64,000 nucleotides of DNA from NCBI GenBank assembly GCA_963726755.1, contig CAVSDB010000003.1, forward strand, positions 434,001 to 498,000. The letters run 5' to 3'. Position numbers and translations under genes: made by a program. The notes beneath the pieces were generated by a model. The model saw nothing but the letters and a program-made list of their open reading frames with translations. It had not been told where the DNA came from and did no database searches. How positions within the stretch are numbered: the stretch's first letter is position 1; every line of letters starts with the position of its first letter. This DNA is from DATKIY01 sp963726755 (GTDB lineage: Bacteria > Actinomycetota > Actinomycetes > JAHEKZ01). This document shows positions 36,456 through 45,421 of the stretch, piece after piece.

Positions 36456-38071
36456 TATGGGGGAGCTGGCCTTTGGCTACCTTTCCCGTCGCGGAGTGCG
36501 GCAATACCTCCACTATCTCGAACTTGGCCGGACGCTTAAAGCGTGCCAACCGAGCCTCGCAGTGCTCGCCCAGTTCCCGCTCGGTGAGCAGGTAACCAGG
36601 AGCTGCCACCACGTACACCAGAACGTGCTCACCGGTTTTCTCGTCGGGGACGCCAATCGCCGCTGCTTCAACCACACCCTCGTGCTCAAGCAAGGCGGAC
36701 TCGACTTCCCGCGGGTAGACGTTGAAGCCGTTGACAATGATCAGTTCCTTGCGCCGGTCGACGAGAAATAGGTCACCCTCGTCGTCAAGGAACCCGATAT
36801 CGCCGGTAGCGAACCACCCGTCGTCGCTTGGCCCGTCCTCCCCGTTCGGCCAATACCCGGAGAACAGATTGGCGCCCTTGATGTAGATCTCCCCTGGATC
36901 TCCGTCGTCAGGATCGATGTCGTCGCCGTCGTCATCGACCAGACGCAGTTCCACCCCGGGAAGTTGACGTCCCACCGATCCGGGTTTGACAGACGAACTC
37001 GACAACGTTGTGGTTACCCCTGGCGAAGCTTCCGTGAGGCCGTATCCCTGGTTTATGTCTAGACCGGTCAACGTACGCACTCGTGCGGCAACCTCTGCCG
37101 GCAATCCGTCTGAGCCACTGAACAGCAGACGCACGCCGGTCATGGACTCAACAAACTCCGGCAACGCGCTCCACGCAGCCCACAGCGCCGGTGCCCCGGG
37201 AACGTTCGTGACGCCGTGCTCGGCAATCAATCGAAGCGACTGCTGCGGCTCAGCCTGCTCCACCAACACCAATGTCGCCGCCTGCTTCACGACCGCACCA
37301 AGCGTGCCGTTCAGCGAGTAGATATGCGACAGCGGCAACACACCAAGGACGACATCGCCTGGCGCGACGACGGGCACGGACAAGGCCGCAACCTGTTCGA
37401 TGCTGGCAGCTAGTGCCGCGTGACTGAGCATGGCGCCTTTCGGGACTCCCGACGTTCCCGAGGTGTAGAGGATGGTGGCGAGGGCATCTGGGCTGATCGT
37501 CGTCGTGCTGCTCAGGTGCATCACGCCTCCCCTGGGACAGGAAGTCGTCGAACCGACGCTCGTCTGACTCCGCCCGTCCGACGACGATGCGAGGCAACGA
37601 GCGCCCAAGCTCCCGGACGACCTCGATCGACTCGCGATCAGCGACTACGACACGCGCATCGCAGTCATCGAGAAACCGTGTCAGTTCCGGCGCGGTTGAC
37701 CCGCGATGCAACGGCACTGCCACTAGTCCCGCGCGTAAGGCGCCGAAATAGGCGATCACAAACTCTGGGTGGTTACCCAAGACCAACGCCACGCGATCAC
37801 CCTGCGTGAGCCCGAGAGCCCGAAATCCTCCGGATGCAGCAATGACCTGTTCTTCAACGTCGCGCCAGGTCAGCCGGGTAGCACCCACCAATAGTGCGGC
37901 GGACTGCGGTGACCGCTGCGCCGCTCGCGTGACGTAGTCAGCCAGGTTCACCACCCCGTGGTCGCTCACGGAGAGTGAGTCTGGCACAGCGACATCGAGC
38001 ACCAAGGCGCCCCGCCGTGCTCTGCGCCGTTCGGGTACTCCGCCATTCGGGTGACTTCGGTTCATGACCAC
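36448..38071 (-). CDS. AMP-dependent acyl-CoA synthetase/ligase (one frameshift)
   Basis: Adenylates a carboxylic acid and loads it on CoA. The N-terminal part (LADYVTRAAQRSPQSAALLV, GDRVALVLGNHPEFVIAYFG) and the C-terminal part (ILYTSGTSGVPKGAMLSHAA P-loop, QGYGLTEASPG, GWFATGDIGFLDDEGDLFLV, ATGKVAKGQL lysine) are in different frames joined near 37535. The true start is unclear: GTG 38002, 37969 and 37954 are alternatives to the longest reading. The stop TAA lies in the inverted-repeat element. Substrate unknown; long-chain or aromatic acids are typical. Confidence 0.85.
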
Positions 38072-38130
38072 CCGTATCGCCCCGACATCGGAAGGGAGAG
38101 ATCAAATGCCCGTCCCCTCGAGGAGTTGTT

Positions 38131-38853
38131 GTGTTCTCCCTACTGCTGCGCAGTGCGCGCACCTCGCGTATTCGCACGCTCTGCGTCGCGATCCTGGTCG
38201 CCGTCGGAGCTACGGTCACGATGCCCTCGCTGGCATTCGCTGGTCCGAACGAAGGTGACTTCTTCAGCGCGGCAAACTCTGCGCGTTCGTCCGCAGGCCT
38301 GTACGCCTACGCGTACGCAGGCGATCTCGCGTACGCCGCCCGCGCGCAGGCCGAACGGATGGCTGCCTCAGGGGTCCTCGCGCACAATCCCAACCTCGGT
38401 GGCTCAGTATCCAACTGGCAAGGACTTGCTGAGAACGTAGGCACCGGCACCGACTGGGCGACGATTCAGCAAGCATTCATGAACAGCCCAGAACATCGCG
38501 GCGCAATCCTTGACTCGGCTTACACCCAAATGGGTGTTGGCACCGCTGTCGATAAGAACGGCATTCTCTGGGTCTCCGAAGTCTTTCGACTCCCTGCTGG
38601 CGCGACGACAACGCAAACTGGATCGTCGGGCGGATCCGCACCAAGTTCATCGACCACAAGTACGTCGAGTTCAACGCCGGGTTCGGGTTACTACGTTCCA
38701 CCGGCACCAACTCCCACGCAGATTCTTCGCGGGAAGATCCGTGACGCACGCAGCAAACTCGCGCATGCCAATCACTCGAAACACCACGTCAAGCACGACC
38801 CGCTAACAGCGGCGCTCGACTACTCAACCGTGATGAGCACCGTCGGCGGCTGA
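38131..38853 (+). CDS. secreted CAP-domain (SCP/PR-1) protein
   Basis: A 240-residue exported protein: signal peptide (TLCVAILVAVGATVTMPSLA, cleavage near AFA-GP), a CAP domain (about 42-155: SAANSARSSAGLYAYAYAGD, QGLAENVGTG, AFMNSPEHRGAILDSAYTQM), then a Ser/Thr/Gly-rich linker and a basic His-rich tail. GTG 38131 has GAGGAG upstream. CAP proteins occur widely in bacterial cell walls; role unknown. It is divergent from the acyl-CoA ligase. Confidence 0.9.
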   Translation: MFSLLLRSARTSRIRTLCVAILVAVGATVTMPSLAFAGPNEGDFFSAANSARSSAGLYAYAYAGDLAYAARAQAERMAASGVLAHNPNLGGSVSNWQGLAENVGTGTDWATIQQAFMNSPEHRGAILDSAYTQMGVGTAVDKNGILWVSEVFRLPAGATTTQTGSSGGSAPSSSTTSTSSSTPGSGYYVPPAPTPTQILRGKIRDARSKLAHANHSKHHVKHDPLTAALDYSTVMSTVGG

Positions 38854-38879
38854 CGTCCGCACGGTAGGAGCGCCCGCAA

Positions 38880-38885
38880 TAGAGT
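38880..38885 (+). promoter_or_regulatory. leaderless-type -10 hexamer of the HAD gene
   Basis: TAGAGT lies exactly 6 nt before GTG 38892; no ribosome site. Confidence 0.55.
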
Positions 38886-38891
38886 GGTCCG

Positions 38892-39782
38892 GTGGTGCGA
38901 GACAAAAAGACGCCAACCGCGTCGTCGACCAACGTGCGCGTCGTCGCGCCCGCGGTTGTCGCGGGTGAGGCTGCGGCGGCGGCCGTCACACTGCCCGAGT
39001 TCGACTCTCAGCTCCCACTTCGGGCGGCCGCGTTCTTCGACATCGACAACACAATCGTTCGCGGCGCTTCCTTGTTTCACCTCGCCAGGGGTCTGGCATC
39101 CCGCGACTTCTTCAAAGCCTCTGACGTAGCGACGTTCGCCTGGAAGCAAGTCAAGTACCGCGTAGCGGGCAGTGAAGACCCAGACGACATGGCGTCTGCG
39201 ATCGAAGTCGCACTTTCGTTCGTCGCTGGGCACACCGTCGACGAGGTAACAACCCTTGGCGACGAGATCTTCGATGAACGACTCGAAGGCAAGCTCTACG
39301 CCGGGACGATCGAGCTTGCGCATGAGCACCTGGACGCCGGCGAACAGGTCTGGCTGGTCTCGGCCGCGCCGGTAGAGATCGCAGGCATCATCGCGAGCAA
39401 ACTGGGACTGACCGGTGCACTCGGAACAGTGTCCGAAGTCCAGGACGGGAAGTACACCGGAAGGTTGGTCGGGGCTCCCCTACATGGTCCGGCGAAGGCG
39501 GAAGCCGTCAAGGCCTTGGCGCACCGCGAGGATCTTGACCTCTCGCAATGCTCGGCCTACTCGGACTCGTTCAACGACGTTCCCATGCTTTCGCTTGTCG
39601 GAATGCCAGTCGCGATCAATCCAGACGGCAAGTTGCGCCGGCACGCCCGGAGCCTCGGGTGGCGTGTCCACGACTATCGAACCGGACGTAAGGCGGCAAA
39701 AGTTGGGGTTCCCAGTGCGCTTGTTACAGGTGCCGCCGCCGGAATCGCGCTTGGCGTCCTGACGTCGCGACGTAAGCGATAG
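38892..39782 (+). CDS. HAD-superfamily IB phosphatase (SerB1-like)
   Basis: A 296-residue hydrolase. HAD motif I FFDIDNTIV has nucleophile Asp50 and Asp52; motif II VWLVSAAPVEIAG; motif III Lys in GPAKAEAVKALA and motif IV YSDSFNDVPMLSLVG. The C-terminus has a hydrophobic stretch (LVTGAAAGIALGVLTSRRKR) that may anchor it to the membrane. It faces the acyltransferase gene. In mycobacteria a SerB1-type protein occupies this place near Rv0505c (recalled). Substrate may be phosphoserine or a lipid phosphate. Confidence 0.88.
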   Translation: MVRDKKTPTASSTNVRVVAPAVVAGEAAAAAVTLPEFDSQLPLRAAAFFDIDNTIVRGASLFHLARGLASRDFFKASDVATFAWKQVKYRVAGSEDPDDMASAIEVALSFVAGHTVDEVTTLGDEIFDERLEGKLYAGTIELAHEHLDAGEQVWLVSAAPVEIAGIIASKLGLTGALGTVSEVQDGKYTGRLVGAPLHGPAKAEAVKALAHREDLDLSQCSAYSDSFNDVPMLSLVGMPVAINPDGKLRRHARSLGWRVHDYRTGRKAAKVGVPSALVTGAAAGIALGVLTSRRKR

Positions 39783-39790
39783 TGCAGGAC

Positions 39791-40717
39791 CTAGTAGAAA
39801 ACACTGCCACGCTTCATCAACAGTTTGTACAGCGTCTGCTGAATGGTCTCGCGGACCTGGTCGGTGAGATTGAACATCAGCATCGGATCCTCGGCCGCGC
39901 CATCGGGGTACGCCTCGGTGCGAATCGGTTCGCCGAACTCGATGTGCCACTTGCTCGGCAGCGGTACCGCTCCGAGCGGTCCAAGCCAGGGGAACGTCGG
40001 CGTGATCGGAAAGTACGGCAGCCCAAACAATCGAGCCAAGAGCTTGGCATCACCGATGATGGGATAGATCTCTTCGGCACCGACGATGGACGTCGGGATG
40101 ATGGGAACTCCGGTTCGCAGTGCCGCGGCCACGAATCCGCCGCGACCGAATCGTTGCAACTTGTATCGCTCTGAGTACGGCTTGCCAATGCCCTTGAAAC
40201 CCTCGGGCCACACTCCGACGATCTCTCCGTCACGCATCAGTCGCTCGGCATCAGGGTTGCAGGCCAACGTGTGCCCTGCACGTCGCGCGAGTTGACCAAC
40301 AACCGGAAGCGCAAACACCAGATCTGCCCCAAGCATTCGGATGTCACGTTGGTTCGGATGGTGCTCAGCGAGTGCCACCTGTGTCATGAGTGCATCAAGG
40401 GCAACCGTCCCTGAGTGGTTCGCGACAATGAGCGCTCCACCTTCAGCGGGGACGTTATCGATCCCGTGGACCTCGACGCGGAACCACTTCTCATACAGGG
40501 GACGAAGCATCGGCATAAGGACGTCGTGGGTCAACTCCCGGTCGAACCCGAAGTCGTCGACGTCGTACTGACCCTCAATTCGACGCCTGACGAACGCGAG
40601 AGCTCCGGCGATGCGACGCTCCCAGTCACCTGACGGTGCTTCGGATTCAGGTCCCTGATTCCGCCGCCCCGAATCCTCGGGATCACCGCTAATCGGAATC
40701 ACTCGAGCGTCAGTCAT
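39791..40717 (-). CDS. 1-acylglycerol-3-phosphate acyltransferase-like protein (PlsC domain)
   Basis: Acyltransferase of 308 residues; the catalytic NHxxxxD motif is NHSGTVALD (His101, Asp108), and the substrate motif is VWPEGFKGIGKPYSERYKLQ (EG). GVPIIPTSIVGAEEIYPI forms the third block. It starts within the 3' end of the epimerase gene (4-nt overlap), so both are one unit. The convergent HAD gene ends 9 nt away. Acceptor specificity is unknown. Confidence 0.9.
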   Translation of the reverse strand: MTDARVIPISGDPEDSGRRNQGPESEAPSGDWERRIAGALAFVRRRIEGQYDVDDFGFDRELTHDVLMPMLRPLYEKWFRVEVHGIDNVPAEGGALIVANHSGTVALDALMTQVALAEHHPNQRDIRMLGADLVFALPVVGQLARRAGHTLACNPDAERLMRDGEIVGVWPEGFKGIGKPYSERYKLQRFGRGGFVAAALRTGVPIIPTSIVGAEEIYPIIGDAKLLARLFGLPYFPITPTFPWLGPLGAVPLPSKWHIEFGEPIRTEAYPDGAAEDPMLMFNLTDQVRETIQQTLYKLLMKRGSVFY

Positions 40718-41706
40718 TGTGAGGCCGCCTCAGTCGCAGTGAAGGGCAGCACCCGACCCATTGGGTGACGCTCGACAAAAGAGTCGAAGGCTTGACGCGA
40801 GGTGTACTCGGGTTCGAATCCCAACATGTCACGCATTCGAGACGTATCAAGGCAGCGACCGTACTTGAGGTATTCGATCTGCTCAGACGAGAAGTCCACC
40901 AGCCCGAATCGCCGTCCGACTTCGCGAGTGATCGCCGTGACGAATCGCGGCAAGGGCGCGTTCACCCGTCCAGCTCGCGCAATCGCCTGCGACAACATGA
41001 TGACCCCATCACCGGCAACGTTGAACGTGCCCGGATGCTCAGCCAACGTGCTGCGACGTATCGACTCCAGGACGTCGTCCTCGTGGGTGAATTGCAGCCG
41101 AGCGTCGAAACCAAAGACCGTCGGCACGACGGGCAGCGAGAAGTAGCGCGTCATCGGAGTGTCCATGCCGGGACCGAGCACGTTCGCGTACCGCAACATC
41201 GTCACGCAGACGTCCGGTCGGCGTCGCGCAAAGCCGCGTACGTAACCTTCGACCTCTACCGAGTCTTTGGAGAATCCCGAACGCGGTAAGCGGTTCGGTT
41301 CCATGCCTTCAGTCACTAGCGCTTGGTCCCGGGCGGACACTCCGTACACCGAAGCCGATGACTTCACGACCAGTTGTTTGACACTCGGGGATCGCTGGCA
41401 AGCCGCTAGCAGTTGCATGCTGCCAATCACGTTGATCTCTTTGGTCGTCGAACGTCCACCATCGCCGCTTGGGGTAGCGATGACGTTGAGGTGGACGACG
41501 GTGTCGATCTCGGCGGTCTTGATGACCTTCGCGATGACCGGGTTGCGGATGTCGGCGCGCACGAACTCCGCCCGACCGATGTCGGACTCAGGGGGGATGA
41601 CGTCAACACCAATGACCCGGTCGACCGTCGGATCCTTCTGCAGCAATCGCGCGAACTCGCCACCGAGGTAGCGCGAGACGCCGGTGACCAGCACCACGCG
41701 CGCCAT
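40714..41706 (-). CDS. NAD-dependent epimerase/dehydratase (SDR, GalE-like)
   Basis: Extended short-chain dehydrogenase of 330 residues. The dinucleotide motif is a variant, VLVTGVSRYLGGEFARLL. Later blocks are VVHLNVIATPSGD, VVKSSASVYGVS and the FSKDSVEVEGYV segment, where the usual Tyr-xxx-Lys is replaced (SKDSVEVE), so catalysis may differ or be lost. ATG preceded by CGGAGGTCTC. In mycobacteria the equivalent galE2-like gene sits between the ribosomal peptide and the acyltransferase, as here. Confidence 0.85.
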   Translation of the reverse strand: MARVVLVTGVSRYLGGEFARLLQKDPTVDRVIGVDVIPPESDIGRAEFVRADIRNPVIAKVIKTAEIDTVVHLNVIATPSGDGGRSTTKEINVIGSMQLLAACQRSPSVKQLVVKSSASVYGVSARDQALVTEGMEPNRLPRSGFSKDSVEVEGYVRGFARRRPDVCVTMLRYANVLGPGMDTPMTRYFSLPVVPTVFGFDARLQFTHEDDVLESIRRSTLAEHPGTFNVAGDGVIMLSQAIARAGRVNAPLPRFVTAITREVGRRFGLVDFSSEQIEYLKYGRCLDTSRMRDMLGFEPEYTSRQAFDSFVERHPMGRVLPFTATEAASQ

Positions 41707-41734
41707 GAGACCTCCGTGCGAACTTCGGCAGCGA

Positions 41735-41833
41735 CTACTTCTTGTTGCGGCGCTGGACGCGCGTCTTGCGCAACAGCTTGCGGTGCTTCTTCTTAGCCAT
41801 CCGCTTGCGTCGCTTCTTGACGACTGAGCCCAC
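41735..41833 (-). CDS. bS22-like (AURKAIP1/Cox24-domain) 30S ribosomal peptide
   Basis: A 32-residue, strongly basic peptide starting MGSVVKKRRKRMAKKKHRKL and ending RRNKK. It matches the small actinobacterial ribosomal protein bS22 (mitochondrial AURKAIP1 C-terminal domain relative), found in the mycobacterial ribosome. GTG 41833 with AAGAAAGAGATC upstream. It lies between bldC and the epimerase, as in mycobacteria. Confidence 0.88.
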   Translation of the reverse strand: MGSVVKKRRKRMAKKKHRKLLRKTRVQRRNKK

Positions 41834-41943
41834 AGTGATCTCTTTCTTCGACTTCGTGCGCAGCAGGGGGCTGCGATGACACGGGAAGGCGCCAGAGGAC
41901 GGCGCGCTACCCGGCCTAGCCTACCTGCGTAGTTCTAGGGCCC

Positions 41944-42147
41944 TTAGCCCGCCTCGACGAACGAGGAACGCAGGTAGTCGTGAACCGCTTGCTCCGGGAC
42001 TCGGAACGATCGTCCGACTCGGATCGCCGGAAGTTCGCCGGAGTGCACCAGCCGGTAGACCGTCATCTTGGACACGCGCATGACCGCGGCCACTTCGGCC
42101 ACGGTCAGGAACTTCGCCTCCGATAGGGGGGCATTCTCAGCCGTCAT
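41944..42147 (-). CDS. bldC: BldC-like MerR/excisionase helix-turn-helix protein
   Basis: A 67-residue DNA-binding protein: FLTVAEVAAVMRVSKMTVYR then LVHSGELPAIRVGRSFRVPE, the wing of the excisionase-type fold. Length and sequence fit BldC (68 aa), a developmental regulator in Streptomyces that is also conserved in non-sporulating actinobacteria. ATG 42147 (MTAENAPLSEAKF) is preferred over the longer frame. It lies upstream of the bS22 gene. Excision of a mobile element is unlikely, as no integrase is near. Confidence 0.85.
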   Translation of the reverse strand: MTAENAPLSEAKFLTVAEVAAVMRVSKMTVYRLVHSGELPAIRVGRSFRVPEQAVHDYLRSSFVEAG

Positions 42148-42250
42148 TTCGCACCGATCGTCAGTGCGTAGATCGTGCGCCAACTTCCCCGCTGGCACCA
42201 CACCACATACGCGTTGCCCAAAGAGTAGTGACGGGTGGGGCTCAAGGGGA

Positions 42251-42275
42251 ATGGGTGAACCATTTCCTCACCCAT
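42251..42275 (-). terminator. hairpin between acuC and bldC
   Basis: ATGGGTGA pairs perfectly with TCACCCAT across a 9-nt loop, followed by a second near-palindrome (GGTCACCCGGGTGGCC, 42281-42296). It lies downstream of acuC on the minus strand. Confidence 0.55.
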
Positions 42276-42318
42276 CAGGCGGTCACCCGGGTGGCCCTGT
42301 CTGAGACAAACCTGCAGG

Positions 42319-43498
42319 TCAGTCGCGTTCTGGGTCGAGGCCGTGATGGGCGAAGACAGCCCGACGAGTGGTCAAGATCGTACGGTCGATCGGGTCCTCA
42401 GGGTCGTACCCCGACTCCCAAGTGCGGACGATAGGGGTTCGGCCGTCCGTCATCGACTGCGGCGGGACTCGCTGAGTGAGTTCACCGGCGTACGTCCGCC
42501 ACGACTGCGGGACGGCAGTTGATGGGGGTAGCGGTTGCCCGGACAACTCCGCCATCAGCAGCGTCCAAGATCGCGGGACCACTTCGACGACGGCGTAACC
42601 ACCTCCCCCGGTCGCGACCCACTGACCATCGGCGAACATATGAGACCAAGCATGCAGATCCTCATGCGCTCGACGCTGCCCGTCGACGCTCAGCAATCAG
42701 ATTCGCGAGCGGGTCAAGGGCATGACTGTCACAACCGTGTTGGCTCACTAGGACTTGCGGTTGGAACGCCCCGAGCAACTGCGGCACGACCGAGTGGAGT
42801 GCTCGGAGCCAGCCGTCGTCGCCGGTCCCAGCCGGGATCGCAAGATTCACGGCGAACCCGGCGGCAGTTGGACCACCGATGTCAGCTGGCCAGCCCGTCC
42901 CGGGAAAGAGCGTGGCTGGAGATTCATGCACCGAAATGGTCAGCACGCGAGGGTCGTCCCAGAACGCCGTCTCAACGCCGTCGCCGTGGTGAACATCGAT
43001 GTCGACGTAGGCAACGCGCTGCACACCTTGCTCAAGAAGCGAGGAGATCGCGATGCTGACGTCGTTGTAGACGCAAAAACCCGAAGCATTGCTGGGCATC
43101 GCGTGATGGAGACCACCCGCTGGGTTGAACGCGTGATCTGCCTCCCCCGACCAGACAGCTCTGGCTGCTTCAACTGTCCCGCCGACGATCCGAGCTGACG
43201 CTTGATGCATGTCGGTAAACGTCGGCACATCCGGGCTCCCGAGTCCGTGCCGCAAGTCCTCACCGTGCGAGACGACACTGCATCGCCGAACAGCGTCGAT
43301 GTATTCCTGGGTGTGACCCAAGCGCAGAGTCTCGTCAGTGGACGCCGCGGGGGCGGTCAACTCAACGTGGTCAAGCACACCCAATGCTCGAGCCAACCTC
43401 ATCGTGAGGTCGAGCCGGATCGGATTCATCGGGTGGCTGGGACCGAAGTCGTACTCGGTTAAGGCGTCGTCCCAGATCACCCGCGCTCGATGCGTCAC
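42319..43498 (-). CDS. acuC: AcuC-family deacetylase (histone deacetylase fold, one frameshift)
   Basis: Zinc-dependent lysine deacetylase; AcuC acts on acetylated acetyl-CoA synthetase in Bacillus. The family blocks are GPSHPMNPIRLDLTMRLA, NPAGGLHHAMPSNASGFCVY (His131, His132), VAYVDIDVHHGDGVETAF (zinc ligands Asp168 and His170) and VLVSQHGCDSHALDPLA. Near 42690 the frame changes to LSVDGQRRAHEDLHAWSHMF and GGGGYAVVEVVPRSW. Restored length is about 392 aa. GTG 43498 fits a leaderless promoter at 43505-43510. Confidence 0.87.
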
Positions 43499-43504
43499 TC
43501 CCGC

Positions 43505-43510
43505 ACGCTA
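43505..43510 (-). promoter_or_regulatory. leaderless-type -10 hexamer of acuC
   Basis: TAGCGT on the minus strand lies exactly 6 nt before the GTG at 43498. Confidence 0.55.
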
Positions 43511-43535
43511 GCCCACCTCAACAATCTTCAGGTGG

Positions 43536-44720
43536 CTATTCCGCACGCAGCGCAACCACCGGGTCAAGTCGCCCAGCCCTTCGAGCTGGGAGCACCCCGA
43601 ACACCAGGCCGACGCTGACGGACACACCGAATGCCAGCGCGAGCGACCACCAGGCGATGAGCGCCGGGAGCGGTGTGACACTGCGAACCAAGAGAGCGAT
43701 CGCGACGCCAGCAATCATTCCCAACACGCCGCCGATGGTCGTCAGCAGGACCGCCTCGATGAGGAACTGCATCGTGATGTCTCGACGCTTGGCACCCAGG
43801 GCCTTCCTCAGCCCGATCTCTCGTGTTCGCTCACGTACCGACACAAGCATGATGTTCGAAACACCGACCCCGCCAACTAGTAGCGAGATTCCAGCGATCG
43901 CAGCGAGGACCAAAGTGAGCAGCCCGAGGATGTCGCCAAGCGCGCCGAGAATCTGGGTCTGAGTAACAGCCGAGAACTCCTCGTCCGGATACTTCTCCCG
44001 GAGAGCGGCAAGAACCTCGTCTTTGATCGGATCGACGTCGTCGATCGTCGGGGCTTTGATGGCAAGAGCGTCGATCCGATCGACGCCAAAGATCTGCTGG
44101 GCGGTCGTCACCGGGATGTGCACTTCTTGGTCGCGACTGATTCCGAAGGCCGACCCCACTTTCTCGAAGACCCCGATCACCCGAAATCGCACCCCCGCGA
44201 TAGATATTTGTCTGCCTAGGGGTTCGATGTCCGGGAACAACTTGTCAGCGACCGCTGAACCGAGCACCGCTACCCGTCCGCGCGTGGCGACGTCGGTCTC
44301 AGTGAGGTACTCCCCACGCGCGATTGGCCGATCGAAGACATTCGGCACGTTCTGATCGGTACCGGCAATCGTTGCGAAGACCGAGGTGGATCCGACCGAA
44401 ACCGACTCTCCACTCGAAAGTGTCGTCGTGACTGCATCAGGGTTGCCTATGACTTGTCCCACGTAGCCAACGTCTGCGAGTTGGAGACGACTGATCGAAG
44501 GCGCCGAATCGAAACTGACGTTGCCAGGAAACACGAAGATGATATTCGAGCCGAGACCCTCGACTTGTGATTCCACTTCCTGCTTTGCGCCACCGCCGAT
44601 GCCGACCAGGACGACCACAGCCATCACACCGATGATCACGCCCAGCATTGTGAGCAGACTCCGCAGTCGATTAGCGCGGAGCGCGTCCAAGGCGACTCGG
44701 ACAGCCTCAGTGACTCTCAT
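43536..44720 (-). CDS. MacB/FtsX-type ABC transporter permease
   Basis: Membrane protein of 394 residues in the MacB layout: an N-terminal helix (SLLTMLGVIIGVMAVVVLVG), a large extracytoplasmic domain (about 45-265), then three C-terminal helices (AIAGISLLVGGVGVSNIMLV, FLIEAVLLTTIGGVLGMIAG, the last near LIAWWSLALAFGVSVSVGLV). RERTREIGLRKALGAKRRDI is the family's cytoplasmic loop. The start overlaps the ATPase stop by 4 nt. Probably exports a peptide, antibiotic or lipid. Confidence 0.92.
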   Translation of the reverse strand: MRVTEAVRVALDALRANRLRSLLTMLGVIIGVMAVVVLVGIGGGAKQEVESQVEGLGSNIIFVFPGNVSFDSAPSISRLQLADVGYVGQVIGNPDAVTTTLSSGESVSVGSTSVFATIAGTDQNVPNVFDRPIARGEYLTETDVATRGRVAVLGSAVADKLFPDIEPLGRQISIAGVRFRVIGVFEKVGSAFGISRDQEVHIPVTTAQQIFGVDRIDALAIKAPTIDDVDPIKDEVLAALREKYPDEEFSAVTQTQILGALGDILGLLTLVLAAIAGISLLVGGVGVSNIMLVSVRERTREIGLRKALGAKRRDITMQFLIEAVLLTTIGGVLGMIAGVAIALLVRSVTPLPALIAWWSLALAFGVSVSVGLVFGVLPARRAGRLDPVVALRAE

Positions 44721-45421
44721 GGCGCACGAGCCGGCGCTGCAGAGTCTGACTCAACCAGTCCATCTCGCATCTGAACCTGACGTTCGGTGCGCGAGGCGAT
44801 CTCCAGGTCATGGGTGACTATGACAACCGCTACTTTGCGCTCGATGTTCAGACTCTCCAAGATTTCGATGACGTCCCTGCCGGTCGCGGTGTCGAGGTTT
44901 CCGGTGGGCTCGTCGGCGAGCAACAGGCTCGGTCGGCCAACTAGCGCACGTGCGATGGCAACGCGCTGCTGCTCGCCACCAGACAGTTGCGACGGTCGGT
45001 GTCCCAGCCGAGAGCCCAACCCCACTGTCGCCAACGCTTCGCCCGCGCGCTCGCGCCGCTCCGACTTCCGGATCCCGCGATAGGCCAACGGCAACCCGAC
45101 ATTGTCGAGGGCTGTGGTGCGAGGAAGTAGCTGGAATGACTGAAAGACGAACCCGACGGTCTCGTTACGACGCTCGGATAGCTCTGAGTCGGAGAGCCGC
45201 GTGGCATCACGGCCGTCGACCTCTATGAGTCCTGAGCTCGGCCGGTCTAGCAGCCCCAGCAGATGCATTAGCGTGGACTTACCCGAGCCTGAAGGTCCGG
45301 AGATCGACGCGTACTCCCCGCGCTCGATGCGCAACGAGACGCCACGAAGCGCTTCCACCGATGACTCCCCGAGTTGGTAGACACGCGTGACGTCGATGGC
45401 CTCTATCGCCGCCTCAGTCAC
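44717..45421 (-). CDS. MacB/LolD-type ABC transporter ATPase
   Basis: ATPase of 234 residues: Walker A SGPSGSGKST (about 41-50), Q-loop FVFQSFQLLPRTTALDNV, signature QLSGGEQQRVAIARALV, Walker B LLLADEPTGNLD, switch His in VIVTHDLEIASRTER. Its ATG overlaps the adaptor protein's stop by 4 nt, forming adaptor-ATPase-permease. Confidence 0.94.
   Translation of the reverse strand: MTEAAIEAIDVTRVYQLGESSVEALRGVSLRIERGEYASISGPSGSGKSTLMHLLGLLDRPSSGLIEVDGRDATRLSDSELSERRNETVGFVFQSFQLLPRTTALDNVGLPLAYRGIRKSERRERAGEALATVGLGSRLGHRPSQLSGGEQQRVAIARALVGRPSLLLADEPTGNLDTATGRDVIEILESLNIERKVAVVIVTHDLEIASRTERQVQMRDGLVESDSAAPARAP

Noticed and set aside
41944..42147. Excisionase of a mobile element
   Set aside because: No integrase, attachment repeats or foreign composition; the sequence and neighbours fit BldC.
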